Of a stretch of 64,000 nt of DNA, positions 43,823-53,148 are shown piece after piece. The notes beneath the pieces are model-generated. The model did no database searches. It was given only the letters and a program-made list of their open reading frames with translations, and was not told the origin of the DNA. Both the position numbers and the translations under genes were made by a program. The stretch lies in assembly GCF_003261055.1 (NCBI RefSeq), contig NZ_CP030073.1:1364001-1428000 (forward strand). Direction: 5' to 3'. Numbering within the stretch: the first letter of the stretch is position 1; the number at the start of each line of letters is the position of its first letter. The DNA is from Streptomyces cadmiisoli (GTDB lineage: Bacteria > Actinomycetota > Actinomycetes > Streptomycetales > Streptomycetaceae).

Positions 43823-45703
43823 CTAGGCGGCGACGGCGGCTCGTTCGCGGGCGGCTCGGACCGCCGCGGACAGGCTCTCGACGTCGTAGGCGCCGTGGTG
43901 CCTGCGGCCGTTGACGAAGAAGGTGGGCGTCCCGACGACGCCGCTGAGGTCGGCCGACTCGGCGTCCTCCGCGACCCGTACGGCGCCCGCCCTGGCGCGC
44001 AGGTCCCGTTCGAAGCGTTCGGGGTCGAGTCCGAGGTCAGCCGCGTACCCTCGCAGGTCGTCGAACCGGAGCGCGCCCTGATGGCTGATCAGCACGTCGT
44101 GCATGTCCCAGAACCGGCCCTGCAGTCCGGCCACTTCGGCGGCCTCGGAGGCGAGCTGGGCGTGCACGTGCACATCGGTCAGGGGCAGGTGCCGCCACAC
44201 GTAGCACAAATCCCGGAAGTCGCCGAGCAGCTCGCGGACGACGGTTTCCGCCCGCCCGCAGTGCGGGCACTCGTAGTCGCCGTACTCCACCAGGGTCACC
44301 GGGGCGTCGCGCGGGCCGCGGAAGTGGTCCCGGTCCGGGTCGACGGGTACCGCCAGGTCGATGATCATGTCTGCCTCCCCCACCAGCGCCCGCAGCCGCA
44401 CCCGCCGCGGCAGCAGACCGATCAGCGCCGTGACGGCCTGGCTGAGGACGAAGGAGCACACCACCGCCGCGAGGATGCCGATCTTGGCGTCCTCCAGCCG
44501 GGTGCCGTCGAAGGCGAGGGTGGCGATCAGCAGCGAGACCGTGAACCCGACCCCGGCCAGGGTGCCCGCCGTGATCAGGGCGCCCCAGCCGACCGGCAGC
44601 TGGATCCGGCCCCGGCTCAGGAAAGCCGCCAGCGCGGACGCCCCGACGATGCCGATCGGCTTGCCGAGGACGAAGGCGACCAGGATGCCCAGCGTGACGG
44701 GTGAGGCGAAGGCCCGCGCGAGCTCCTCGCCGCCGACCGGGATCCCGGCGTTGGCCAGGGCGAACAGCGGGACGACGACATGGCTGGTCCACGGGTGGTA
44801 CATGCGCTGGAGCCGGTCGTTCGGTGAGATCGCCGAGGCGATCCCCTCGCGCACCAGGCGCTCCAGCTCCGGTGTGGGCTGCTCGCGGAACAGCCGGAAC
44901 AGTCCGGTCGCGTGTTCCAGGTCCGAGCGCGAGGCGGGGTAGGCGTAGGTGATCAGTCCCATCGCGAGTCCGATGACCACCGGGTCGACTCCGGATTCGA
45001 GCAGCGCGATCCAGGCGACGAGGGCCAGCAGCGCGTACACGACGCCCCGGGTGATCCCGTACCGCCGGAACACCAGCACCGTCACGAACACGCCGACCGC
45101 CGTCAGCAGCGCGGGCACCGAGATGCGGTCGCTGTAGGCGACGGCGATCACGGCGAGGGCCAGGAAGTCGTCGATCACCGTGAGCGAGAGGATGAGGACC
45201 CGCAGGCCCGGCGGCATCCGGCGGCCGACGACGGCCAGCATGCCCAGGGCGATGGCGGTGTCGGTGGACATGGCCGCACCCCAGCCCTGCGCCGTCTCCC
45301 GGCCCGCGTTGATCACCAGGTAGAGGGCGACCGGCACGAGCATGCCGCACACGCCCGCCGCGATCGGAAGGGCGAGCTGTCTGCGGTCGCGCAGCTCGCC
45401 CATGTCGAACTCACGGCGCGCTTCCAGGCCCACGACGAAGAAGAACAGCGTCATCAGCCCGCTGTTGACCCACTCCCGCAGTTCGAGGGAGATGCCGTAG
45501 GAACCGGCCTCGACCGACAGGTGGGTCCGCCAGAACGCCTCGTAGTCCGCGAGCGCCACGTTGGCCCACACGAGGGCCACGACGGCCGCCGCCACCAGCA
45601 CGGCGGCGCTGCCGGTCTCGGTGCGCAGGAAGTCGCGCAGCGGGGAATGCGATTCGGCCTCGGACGCGGTCTGCGCCGTGAAGTCACCGGCTGGCATGGA
45701 CAT
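43823..45703 (-). CDS. nhaA: Na+/H+ antiporter NhaA fused to a DsbA-like domain
   Basis: A 626-residue fusion. Residues 1 to about 420 are NhaA, with GLMTLFFFVVGLEARREF, SLTVIDDFLALAVIAV (the conserved Asp-Asp pair) and GVGFTVSLLIATLAF. Residues about 440-620 are a DsbA/FrnE-type thioredoxin fold with the active-site CPHC near residue 480 and the cis-Pro loop GVVGTPTFFVNGR. ATG 45703 has GAGGA seven bases upstream and is preferred over a GTG six codons earlier. The thiol domain may sense or transfer disulfides. This architecture is known in actinobacteria, but its purpose is not settled. Confidence 0.93.
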   Translation of the reverse strand: MSMPAGDFTAQTASEAESHSPLRDFLRTETGSAAVLVAAAVVALVWANVALADYEAFWRTHLSVEAGSYGISLELREWVNSGLMTLFFFVVGLEARREFDMGELRDRRQLALPIAAGVCGMLVPVALYLVINAGRETAQGWGAAMSTDTAIALGMLAVVGRRMPPGLRVLILSLTVIDDFLALAVIAVAYSDRISVPALLTAVGVFVTVLVFRRYGITRGVVYALLALVAWIALLESGVDPVVIGLAMGLITYAYPASRSDLEHATGLFRLFREQPTPELERLVREGIASAISPNDRLQRMYHPWTSHVVVPLFALANAGIPVGGEELARAFASPVTLGILVAFVLGKPIGIVGASALAAFLSRGRIQLPVGWGALITAGTLAGVGFTVSLLIATLAFDGTRLEDAKIGILAAVVCSFVLSQAVTALIGLLPRRVRLRALVGEADMIIDLAVPVDPDRDHFRGPRDAPVTLVEYGDYECPHCGRAETVVRELLGDFRDLCYVWRHLPLTDVHVHAQLASEAAEVAGLQGRFWDMHDVLISHQGALRFDDLRGYAADLGLDPERFERDLRARAGAVRVAEDAESADLSGVVGTPTFFVNGRRHHGAYDVESLSAAVRAARERAAVAA

Positions 45704-45796
45704 GGACGGATCCTCGGTCACTCAGGTCTCGCTCGCCCACGGTGTCACATCCGGGGCACGGCCTCCGCCGCCGCGCCGGAGCGATGGCGGGCGGGA

Positions 45797-45825
45797 CGGC
45801 CGGCGACCGCCTCCGTCGCCGGCCG
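45797..45825 (-). terminator. Terminator hairpin after DUF899 gene
   Basis: CGGCCGGCGA (45797-45806) and TCGCCGGCCG (45816-45825) form a perfect 10-bp stem with a 9-base loop, 18 bases past the DUF899 stop on the minus strand. Confidence 0.7.
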
Positions 45826-45842
45826 GCGGAGCGGCCCGGCGT

Positions 45843-46532
45843 TCACCCGGTCGGCTCCGCCCGCTCGGTGGTGCCGTACTCGTCGTGCCAGTTCCACCAC
45901 TCGTAGGGCGGGGTCTGGGGATAGCCCTCGGGTGAGTCCTCCCAGGTCTCCTGCCGTCCCAGCGCGGTCATGTCGAGATAGCTCCACGTGCTGCCGAGCG
46001 CCTCGTCGCCGCGGGCGTTGATGAAGTACGTGCGAAAGACCCGGTCGCCGTCGCGGATGAACGCGTTGGTCCCGTGCCACTCGTCCACACCGAAGTCGGT
46101 GTCGAAGCCGTCGGTGATCGTGTACCAGGGCATCGACCAGCCCATCCGCTCCTTGACCCGTTCGATCTCCGGCTGAGGGGCCCGCGAGGCGAGGACGAGG
46201 GTGGTGTCGCGGGCGTTGAGGTGGGCGAGGTTGCCGATGTGGTCGGCCACCATGGAGCAGCCGGGGCAGGCGTGGTCGGGCCAGCCGGTCACACCGGGCT
46301 CGAAGAAGGCGCGGTAGACGACGAGCTGGCGGCGCCCGTCGAACAGGTCCGGCAGACTCCGCCTGCCGCCGGGCCCGTCGAACGCGTACTCCTGTTCCAC
46401 GGCCTGCCACGGCATCCGCCGGCGTTGGGCGGCCAGGGCGTCACGGGCCCGGGTCAGCTGCTTCTCCGCCTGGAGGAGCCGCGAGCGGGCTGCGTCCCAT
46501 TCCTGCGGCGAAACGATCGGGGGTGTCTTCAT
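45843..46532 (-). CDS. DUF899 thioredoxin-like protein
   Basis: A 229-residue DUF899 protein. The start ATG gives MKTPPIVSPQEWDAARSRLL, typical of the family, followed by YRAFFEPGVTGWPDHACPGCSMVADHIG (CPGC near residue 95), a thioredoxin-like fold, and a tail with WWNWHDEYG. DUF899 proteins are stress-linked proteins of unknown biochemical role. It is flanked by terminators at both ends. Confidence 0.88.
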   Translation of the reverse strand: MKTPPIVSPQEWDAARSRLLQAEKQLTRARDALAAQRRRMPWQAVEQEYAFDGPGGRRSLPDLFDGRRQLVVYRAFFEPGVTGWPDHACPGCSMVADHIGNLAHLNARDTTLVLASRAPQPEIERVKERMGWSMPWYTITDGFDTDFGVDEWHGTNAFIRDGDRVFRTYFINARGDEALGSTWSYLDMTALGRQETWEDSPEGYPQTPPYEWWNWHDEYGTTERAEPTG

Positions 46533-46717
46533 GCCGGTGCCGCCTTCGTCCTCGAGTCCGGTCCGGGCCCCGCGCCGGGCGGGCGGGAGGGCCGGGCGCC
46601 CTCGGCGCCCTCGATTCCAGGGTCGGACGCGGTCGGCCCGGGCGCACCCCGGTGAACCGCGCACGGACCCCGGTGGGCCGAGGCCGGGCGCCGGCCGTCG
46701 GTCCGTCGACATGACTA

Positions 46718-46751
46718 CGGCCGCGACGAGGGTTCCCCCTCGTCGCGGCCG
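46718..46751 (-). terminator. Terminator with 15-bp stem and GGAA loop
   Basis: CGGCCGCGACGAGGG (46718-46732) and CCCTCGTCGCGGCCG (46737-46751) are perfect 15-base arms. On the minus strand the loop is GGAA, a stable GNRA tetraloop. It starts 23 bases after the amidohydrolase stop. Confidence 0.85.
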
Positions 46752-46774
46752 CGGGCCGGCGGTGGTGAGCCGTG

Positions 46775-48838
46775 TCAGCCGCTGTGGACGCCCACTTCGT
46801 ACAGCGAGTAGCCCCAGTCGGTGCCGCGGTCCAGGCCGTGGACGCGGACGTGGCGGGCCGGTGTGCCGGGGAAGACGGCCGTGTCGAGGCCCCCGTCGCC
46901 GGTGGTGGTGGACCAGGCGGTCTGCCAGTTCACGCCGTCGGTGGACAGCTCGACGCGGTACGCCTTCCCGTAGGCGCGTTCCCAGTCGAGCGTGACCCGC
47001 CCGACCCGATGGGTGGCGCCCAGGTCGAGGCTCAGCCACTGGTCGTCGTTCCAGTCGCTGGCCCAGCGGGTGTCGCGGCTGCCGTCGGCGGCGCGGTGCG
47101 GCGCGTAGCTGGTGAACGGGTTCCACTCCGCGGAACTGGCCGTGGCCGTGGATCCCTGGGCGAGGTTGACCGCGGACCGGTGGCGCTCGGAGGCGCCCCA
47201 GGTGTCGAGGTAGGACTCGGCGCCGCGGAACAGGTCGTCCACCACGTCCTGGCCGCCGACCCGCCGGATGTCCTCGATCCAGTCCGGGACGAGGCCGTAG
47301 TGGGCGGCTCCGTCGGTGTTCAGGTCCCAGGTGCGCTGCCCGGTGGTCTGCCGGTCGAGGACCGAGCCGCCGTCGACGCTGCGGAACGGGTAGGTGACGG
47401 GGTTGCCGGTGTCCGTGCCGCGCGGGGCGGGCCAGCCGCCGACGCCGTTCATGTCGGTTCCGTAGCCGTAGCCCACGCCGTACTTCTCGCGCAGCGCGTC
47501 CGTGCGCCGGGCCTCCGCGCTGAACTCCTCGGACCCGTGCATGTACTGGGCGATGAAGCCGCCGAGGCCGTAGACCCGTTCGGTCCAGTTCAGGTCCATC
47601 CAGCTGTGCGAGGAGATCACGCCGGGGTACGACTCGGACTCGAAGATGTCCAGCGCCCGGCCGGTGGCCTTGACGCTCATGTGGTCGATCTCCAGCATCA
47701 TCTTGCGTTTCATCATGCCGCGCACGGCGTACTCGCCGAGTTCGGTGAGTCCTCTGACGTTGCACTGGGCGTCCTCGTCGTACGAGGGGACCTCCACTCC
47801 CGCGGGGAGTTCGTCCTCGGCCCCGGGAGCGGCGGCGGCGCCGATGGGGTTGTCGTGCTGGGGGCCGGTGCACCGCTCGGTCCGCCAGAAGGTGCCGGTC
47901 GACAGGAACTGCCCGACGTTGATGGCCGTTCCCAGACCGCCCGAGTCGAAGCGGACCCCGCACAGCGCGTTGTCGAACTTGTGGCAGAGGAACATGCTGC
48001 GCACGCCCAGCGCGTGCAGCTCGTCCAGCCCCTTGTCGATGTCCTCCTTGCTGCACTGGGCGATGTCCAGGATCTGCTTGCAGCCGAACGGCTCGGAGGT
48101 CTCGACGCCCAGGACGACCGCCAGCTTGCCCTGCTCGACGACCGAGCGGGCCTGCGCGCTGTCGGTGACGATCCGGAACCAGCCCTTACCGGGGCCGCCG
48201 TACATCTTGTCGACGTAGGCCTGGAGGTCGTAGGTCAGCTTCGCCTGGAGGCGGATGGAGGTCATCTCGTCGCAGCTGCGGTCCTTGAAGAAGTACACCG
48301 AGCAGATCACGCCGTTGGTGACGAGGTCGTTGACCATCACCCGCTGGCCGCCGCGCCAGGCGCGCTCGACCCAGGCGTAGTAGTTCTGCTGGTGGGTCAG
48401 CGAGTCGTGCGCGGGCCAGTCCTTGAAGGTGGGCCAGCCGACCGGGTCGTGCCGGCCGTCACCGCCGTTGGTGATGAAGTCGAAGATCGCGAGCGAGCCG
48501 TCCGGGTAGTGCTCGGGGCAGTCCTTGAGCGCGTCGGCGATCCCCGCCTCGGAGAAGGTCTTGCCGCAGATCAGCCGACCGCCGAAGGCCTCGTTGGACA
48601 TCAGGTGGTTGTGTGCGTCGACGAAGCCGCGCACCTCGCCCTGCGCGTCGGTGCCCTTGAACGGCTCTCCGGTGACATTGATCCCGGAGTCCGGCGCGGG
48701 CCGCGCCGTGGGCGTGTACCAGTCGTTCGACGCGGCCGAACTCGGCGTGGGGCCGAGCGTCATGGCCAGCACGAACAGCAGCAGGGACAGCAGGGCGACG
48801 TCTTTGCGTCTGCGGTACGGGCGACGAGCCAGGGTCAC
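46775..48838 (-). CDS. Secreted amidohydrolase-like protein with discoidin domain
   Basis: A 687-residue exported protein. The start GTG 48838 follows GAGGGA and gives a signal peptide with RRPYRRRK, a hydrophobic core and SSAASNDWY. The main domain resembles metal-dependent TIM-barrel hydrolases, with FVDAHNHLMSN near residue 71, MLEIDHMSVKATGRALD and GVISSHSWMDLN, reminiscent of M19 membrane dipeptidases. The C-terminal 140 residues are an F5/8-type (discoidin/CBM32) carbohydrate-binding domain with WASDWNDDQWLSLDLG and ending WGYSLYEVGVH. It is likely an extracellular enzyme that binds glycans. Several cysteines may form disulfides. Confidence 0.85.
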   Translation of the reverse strand: MTLARRPYRRRKDVALLSLLLFVLAMTLGPTPSSAASNDWYTPTARPAPDSGINVTGEPFKGTDAQGEVRGFVDAHNHLMSNEAFGGRLICGKTFSEAGIADALKDCPEHYPDGSLAIFDFITNGGDGRHDPVGWPTFKDWPAHDSLTHQQNYYAWVERAWRGGQRVMVNDLVTNGVICSVYFFKDRSCDEMTSIRLQAKLTYDLQAYVDKMYGGPGKGWFRIVTDSAQARSVVEQGKLAVVLGVETSEPFGCKQILDIAQCSKEDIDKGLDELHALGVRSMFLCHKFDNALCGVRFDSGGLGTAINVGQFLSTGTFWRTERCTGPQHDNPIGAAAAPGAEDELPAGVEVPSYDEDAQCNVRGLTELGEYAVRGMMKRKMMLEIDHMSVKATGRALDIFESESYPGVISSHSWMDLNWTERVYGLGGFIAQYMHGSEEFSAEARRTDALREKYGVGYGYGTDMNGVGGWPAPRGTDTGNPVTYPFRSVDGGSVLDRQTTGQRTWDLNTDGAAHYGLVPDWIEDIRRVGGQDVVDDLFRGAESYLDTWGASERHRSAVNLAQGSTATASSAEWNPFTSYAPHRAADGSRDTRWASDWNDDQWLSLDLGATHRVGRVTLDWERAYGKAYRVELSTDGVNWQTAWSTTTGDGGLDTAVFPGTPARHVRVHGLDRGTDWGYSLYEVGVHSG

Positions 48839-49145
48839 TGTCCACGTCCCTCGGTCGGCGGGTGGGGCGCGGTCGCTGAACCAAGCCGTCCGGGGGTCGG
48901 TGCACCACACCCATGGGTTTGTCATGACCGGCGCAATTATGCGAAGAGGATCGTCACCCGCGCACGCAGAGTCAAGACCTTCGCCGGACGGACCTCCGCC
49001 CGGACGCCGGCCACCGCCCGGAGCAGGCCGAGGACAAGGAAATCCCCGCCGTCAACAGGATCAACTCCGCGGTCCGGATTGTTTCTTGACACCCCACCGG
49101 GAATCATCGTGATCCGAACACCAGGCACCCCCAGGAGCTGATTCC
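48839..49145. other. Intergenic region between divergent genes
   Basis: No gene is supported in these 307 bases. A minor reading frame near 49010-49085 (EDKEIPAVNRINSAVRI) ends in TGA, has protein-like composition and no start; it may be a gene fragment. TTGACA at 49086-49091 is a candidate -35 element for the methyltransferase gene. Confidence 0.5.
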
Positions 49146-49976
49146 GTGACCGACAACCCGCCACCCCAGGACGATCTGGTCCAGTCCCTGCGCGAGCGCA
49201 TCAACACGACCCAGCCGCACACCGCTCGGATCTGGAACTACTGGCTGGGCGGCAAGGACAACTACGAGGTCGACCGGGCCGCCGGCGACCAGATCCGGCA
49301 ACTGCACCCCGGCATCGGGGACTACGCCCGCGCGGACCGCCTGTTCCTCGGCCGCGCCGTGCGCCACCTCGTCTCCGACGTCGGCATACGCCAGTTCCTG
49401 GACATCGGCACGGGGCTGCCGACCGCCGACAACACCCACGAGGTCGCCCAGCGCATCGCCCCCGACACCCGGATCGTGTACGTCGACAACGACCCGCTGG
49501 TCCTGGCGCACGCCCGCGCGCTGCTCACCAGCACACCCGAGGGAAGCACCGACTACCTCGACGAGGACCTCCGCAACGTCGACGCGATCCTCGAACACGC
49601 CGCCAAGAGCCTGGACCTCAGCCGGCCGGTGGCGCTGATGCTGCTCGGCGTCGTCATCTTCGTCCCCGACGACGAGGACCCGTACGCCCTGGTCCGGCAG
49701 CTGGTCGACCGGCTGCCGGCCGGAAGCCATCTGGTCCTGTCGCACACCGTCACCTCGCCCGCCATGCCCGACGTGGACGAGGCGGTGAAGTTCTGGAACG
49801 AGCACGGCACACCGAAGCTGACCCAGCGCACCCCCGAGCAGGTGACGCGCTTCTTCGACGGGCTGGACCTGCTGGAGCCCGGGGTCGTGTCGTGCTCGCG
49901 CTGGCGTCCGGACGGCGCCGACGGCGCCGAGCCGGAGGAGGTCGCGATGTTCGGCGGCGTGGCCCGCAAGAATTGA
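49146..49976 (+). CDS. DUF574-type SAM-dependent methyltransferase
   Basis: A 276-residue paralogue of the 12020-12838 protein. It has TARIWNYWLGGKDNYEVDR near residue 25, FLDIGTGLPTADNTHEVA near 83, IVYVDNDPLVLAHARALL and the terminal FGGVARK. The GTG start follows AGGAG. These actinobacterial methyltransferases are numerous per genome and of unsettled substrate. It is divergent from the amidohydrolase gene. Confidence 0.9.
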   Translation: MTDNPPPQDDLVQSLRERINTTQPHTARIWNYWLGGKDNYEVDRAAGDQIRQLHPGIGDYARADRLFLGRAVRHLVSDVGIRQFLDIGTGLPTADNTHEVAQRIAPDTRIVYVDNDPLVLAHARALLTSTPEGSTDYLDEDLRNVDAILEHAAKSLDLSRPVALMLLGVVIFVPDDEDPYALVRQLVDRLPAGSHLVLSHTVTSPAMPDVDEAVKFWNEHGTPKLTQRTPEQVTRFFDGLDLLEPGVVSCSRWRPDGADGAEPEEVAMFGGVARKN

Positions 49977-50092
49977 GCCGATCGCCCTCGGCGTGAACGC
50001 CGCCGCACCCCGGCACGTATGGAGGGAGGGCGCTCAACCCCCTGGGCGCCCCGCGGTGTTGCCGCCGCGCGTACGGAGTTCGGGAGCCATGC

Positions 50093-51466
50093 ATGAGGCA
50101 CGCACGACGACGGATCGTCCGGCGGGCGACACGGCTGGCGGCGGTCGGCGGACTCCTGCTCGGGGCGGGGATGGTCACCCAGGCCGTGGCGAGCGAGCCC
50201 TCGGGCTCCGCCGGGGTGCCGAACGCGTCCGTCCGGTCGGCCGCGGGCACGGGCGAGGACCTCGTGGAGCGGCTCGGCAGCGACCGGACGGCCGGTACCT
50301 GGATCGGCTCCGACGGCCGGCCGGTCGTCGCGGTCACCGACGCGGACACGGCGGCCGAGGTCCGGCGGTCGGGGGCGGCCGCCAAGCTCGTGCGGCACAG
50401 CATGCGCGAGCTGAAGTCGGCCACGGCGACGCTGCGTTCGGCGCCTCGGGTGAGCGGCACGGCATGGCTGCTGGACTACCGGACCAACGAGGTGGTGGTG
50501 CGCGGGGACAGCACCGTCTCGGCCTCCGCGTGGGCGGAGCTGACCGGCGTCGCGGACGGCATCGGCGCGTTCGTGCGCATGGAGCGCACGGACGGTTCGT
50601 TCACCACGCGGATCAACGGAGCCCAGGCGATCCTGTCGACCGCCGGGCGCTGTTCCGCGGGCTTCAACGTCACCGACGGGCGGACCGACTTCATCCTCAC
50701 GGCCGGGCACTGCGGGCCCGAGGGCTCCGTCTGGTTCGCCGACGGCCGGGGCGACCGGGAAGTGGGCAGGACCGTGGTCGGCAGCTTCCCCGGCGACGAC
50801 TACTCGCTGGTCGAGTACACGGGCGGCCGGGCCGGTGCGGGCGCCGACGTGGTGGCCGTGGGCGACGGGCAGGGCGTGCGGATCACGGGTACCGGCGCGG
50901 TCTCGGTCGGACAGCGGGTGTTCCGCAGCGGCAGCACCAGCGGGCTGCGCGACGGTGAGGTGACCGGGGTGGACGCCACGGTGAACTATCCCGAGGGCAC
51001 CGTCACCGGTCTCATCGAGACGAACGTGTGCGCCGAACCCGGGGACAGCGGCGGGCCGTTGTTCTCCGAGGGTGTCGCGCTCGGGGTGACCTCCGGGGGC
51101 AACGGGGACTGCGACGCCGGGGGGACGACCTTCTTCCAGCCGCTGGACAAGCCCTTGTCCGAGCTCGGCGTACAGCTGATCACCGCGACGCCGCCGGGCG
51201 GGGAGCAGGACGCCGGCCCCGCGCCCTCCGCCGCCGGATCCGGAAGCGGTGCGGCGCCTCCGGACGCGGCAGGGCCCGGGGTGTCCGCCCCGGTGTCCGG
51301 GGAGGACGTCTCGAACCTGCTGTCGCGGCTCGCGGATCCGGCGAACGTCGGCCCCGGCCTGCTGGTCATCGGGGGCAGTCTGATCGCGCTGGTGGCCACG
51401 CGGTGGATCCGGACGGAACAGGACCGCAGGGCCTACCAGCGGCACTACTCGGCCACATGGGGGTGA
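50093..51466 (+). CDS. S1-family serine protease with C-terminal membrane anchor
   Basis: A 457-residue chymotrypsin-like protease. A signal peptide (HARRRIVRRATRL plus hydrophobic core) covers about 1-33 and a pro-region extends to about 150. The catalytic triad is visible as ILTAGHCGP (His about 205), DDYSLVEY (Asp about 237) and EPGDSGGPL (Ser about 318). After a Pro/Ala/Ser linker, residues about 418-440 form a membrane helix (LLVIGGSLIALVA) followed by a basic tail (RWIRTEQDRRAYQRH). Most streptogrisin-like relatives are fully secreted, so tethering is unusual. Substrate unknown. Confidence 0.9.
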   Translation: MRHARRRIVRRATRLAAVGGLLLGAGMVTQAVASEPSGSAGVPNASVRSAAGTGEDLVERLGSDRTAGTWIGSDGRPVVAVTDADTAAEVRRSGAAAKLVRHSMRELKSATATLRSAPRVSGTAWLLDYRTNEVVVRGDSTVSASAWAELTGVADGIGAFVRMERTDGSFTTRINGAQAILSTAGRCSAGFNVTDGRTDFILTAGHCGPEGSVWFADGRGDREVGRTVVGSFPGDDYSLVEYTGGRAGAGADVVAVGDGQGVRITGTGAVSVGQRVFRSGSTSGLRDGEVTGVDATVNYPEGTVTGLIETNVCAEPGDSGGPLFSEGVALGVTSGGNGDCDAGGTTFFQPLDKPLSELGVQLITATPPGGEQDAGPAPSAAGSGSGAAPPDAAGPGVSAPVSGEDVSNLLSRLADPANVGPGLLVIGGSLIALVATRWIRTEQDRRAYQRHYSATWG

Positions 51467-51509
51467 CGAGGAGGTCCGGGGGCCGTCGGGCCGGAGAGCA
51501 CCGGCCGGG

Positions 51510-51528
51510 CGGACCCTTCCGGGGTCCG
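51510..51528. terminator. Hairpin between convergent genes
   Basis: CGGACCC (51510-51516) and GGGTCCG (51522-51528) form a 7-bp stem with a 5-base loop between the protease gene and the small convergent gene. Confidence 0.5.
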
Positions 51529-51538
51529 GCGACGCCGG

Positions 51539-51712
51539 TCAGGCGGCCTGCGCCGACTGCGGCGCCGCGGCGGCCCACTCCATGACGAGGCGCTGGTACT
51601 CCTCGCGCTGTTCGGTGCTCAGTGTCCCGCCCGACCGGCGCCACAGCGCCCGGATCTCCTCGTTGACCTCCGCGGCCGATCGCTCGGTAGCGGCTTCAAC
51701 ACTGGTGGACAT
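51539..51712 (-). CDS. Small hypothetical protein
   Basis: About 57 residues from ATG 51712; upstream codons belong to a less conserved extension. It is predominantly helical and charged (EEIRALWRRSG, LSTEQREEYQRLVMEW). No family is recognised with confidence. The composition resembles small acidic adaptor-like proteins in Streptomyces. Confidence 0.5.
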   Translation of the reverse strand: MSTSVEAATERSAAEVNEEIRALWRRSGGTLSTEQREEYQRLVMEWAAAAPQSAQAA

Positions 51713-51824
51713 GGTGTGAAGCATACGGCTGCCGAGGTGAAGGCGCCGTGAGTAATCACGAGCTAATCGGACATATCGGGCCGTGTCCCTGATCACGTCC
51801 ATCTCTCAGAACCCACCGGGGAGT

Positions 51825-52985
51825 TCAGACGTCCGCGGCACCCAGCACGAGCACCTGGATGGCGAGAACGGCCGCCCCGCGCGCCCAGTCGTGGAAGTCG
51901 GACACCCTGGTCTCCAGCTCGACCGGAGTGGCCAGGGGATGCCGGCGGGCGCGGACGGTGTCCTCCACCGTGTTCCCCGCCACACCCATCAGACCGACCC
52001 CCTCACCGGCGAGCAGGATCTTCTGCGGCATGGCGAAGTTGGCGATGTGGGCGACGAGGGTGCCCAGGGCCACAGCGGCCTCGTCGACGACCCGGGCGCA
52101 CATCGGCTCCCCCTCGACGGCGAGGCCGAGGATCTCCTCGTAGCTGTGCTCGCGTCCGGTGGCCGCCCGGATCTGGTAGCGGATGTTCGGAATGGTCAGC
52201 AGGGAGACGGCGCTGCCGCGCTCCCCGTCGGGAGTGAGCGGACCGTCGGGGTTGATGATCCAGTGCCGGCCGAAGCCGCGGTCCTCCTCGGCGTACGGCA
52301 CCCGCTTGCCGCCCAGGACCAGCCCGTAGCCGATACCGGCGCCGATGGTCAGGACGACGAAGCGGTCGAGGCCGCGGCCGGCGCCGAACCAGGTCTCGGC
52401 CTCGACGAGGGCCGCCACGTCGTTCTCCACGACGACCGGCAACCCCGTCCGCTCCTGGACGAGTTCGGCGAGCGGCACGTCGCGCCACCCGAGGAACGGC
52501 GACTCCCCGACCACGGCGCGGTCCTCCACGAGACCGCCCACACCGATGCCGATGCCCGCGAGCCGGGGGTGGCGGTCGGCCAGTTCCTCGGCCATCTCGC
52601 CCAGCAGGTCCACGACCCCGGCGGGCTCATGGGACGTCACGGGGCGGTCGCAGCGGGCGACGATCTCGCTTCTGAGCGTGGTCACCACGCCGTAGACCAT
52701 GTCATCGGTGATCTTGAAGCCGATGAAGGAGCGGGACTCGGCGACGACGTCCAGCGGCTGAGAGGGGCGGCCCTGGCGCGTCTCGGCCGGTCCGCCCGCC
52801 TCCGGCACCTCGACGAGCAGGCCCGACTCGATCAGCGGTTTGGTGAGCCTGGTGAGGCTGCCCGCGGACAGGTCGAGGCGCCGGGCGAGTTCGGTGCGCG
52901 ACAGGGGGCCGGCGAGGAGCACCTCGATCGCCACGGAGCGTTCACCGGGGCTGAGCGGAAGCCAGCTGGCGGCTACTGCGGTCAT
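51825..52985 (-). CDS. ROK-family transcriptional regulator
   Basis: A 386-residue protein with an N-terminal winged helix (LSRTELARRLDLSAGSLTRLT, residues about 28-48) and a C-terminal ROK domain (LAGIGIGVGGLVED, VENDVAALVEAETWFGAG). The zinc-binding cysteine cluster usual in sugar-kinase ROK proteins is not visible, so it is probably a sugar-sensing repressor rather than a kinase. ATG 52985 follows GGGAGCC. It is divergent from the sugar ABC operon and is its likely regulator. Confidence 0.9.
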   Translation of the reverse strand: MTAVAASWLPLSPGERSVAIEVLLAGPLSRTELARRLDLSAGSLTRLTKPLIESGLLVEVPEAGGPAETRQGRPSQPLDVVAESRSFIGFKITDDMVYGVVTTLRSEIVARCDRPVTSHEPAGVVDLLGEMAEELADRHPRLAGIGIGVGGLVEDRAVVGESPFLGWRDVPLAELVQERTGLPVVVENDVAALVEAETWFGAGRGLDRFVVLTIGAGIGYGLVLGGKRVPYAEEDRGFGRHWIINPDGPLTPDGERGSAVSLLTIPNIRYQIRAATGREHSYEEILGLAVEGEPMCARVVDEAAVALGTLVAHIANFAMPQKILLAGEGVGLMGVAGNTVEDTVRARRHPLATPVELETRVSDFHDWARGAAVLAIQVLVLGAADV

Positions 52986-53148
52986 GGTCGTCAGGCTCCC
53001 ACATGATTTTTTTCTCTTCGAAACCAACCAGACCATTCTATGGCGTCGACGCGGCTGGAAAAAGATGTTCCCCCGCCTCTTGACGGCTTGATTCTTCCGC
53101 CACAAAAGTAAGTGGCCGAGGACGAGCCGCAGACGAGGGAGTCTCCCG

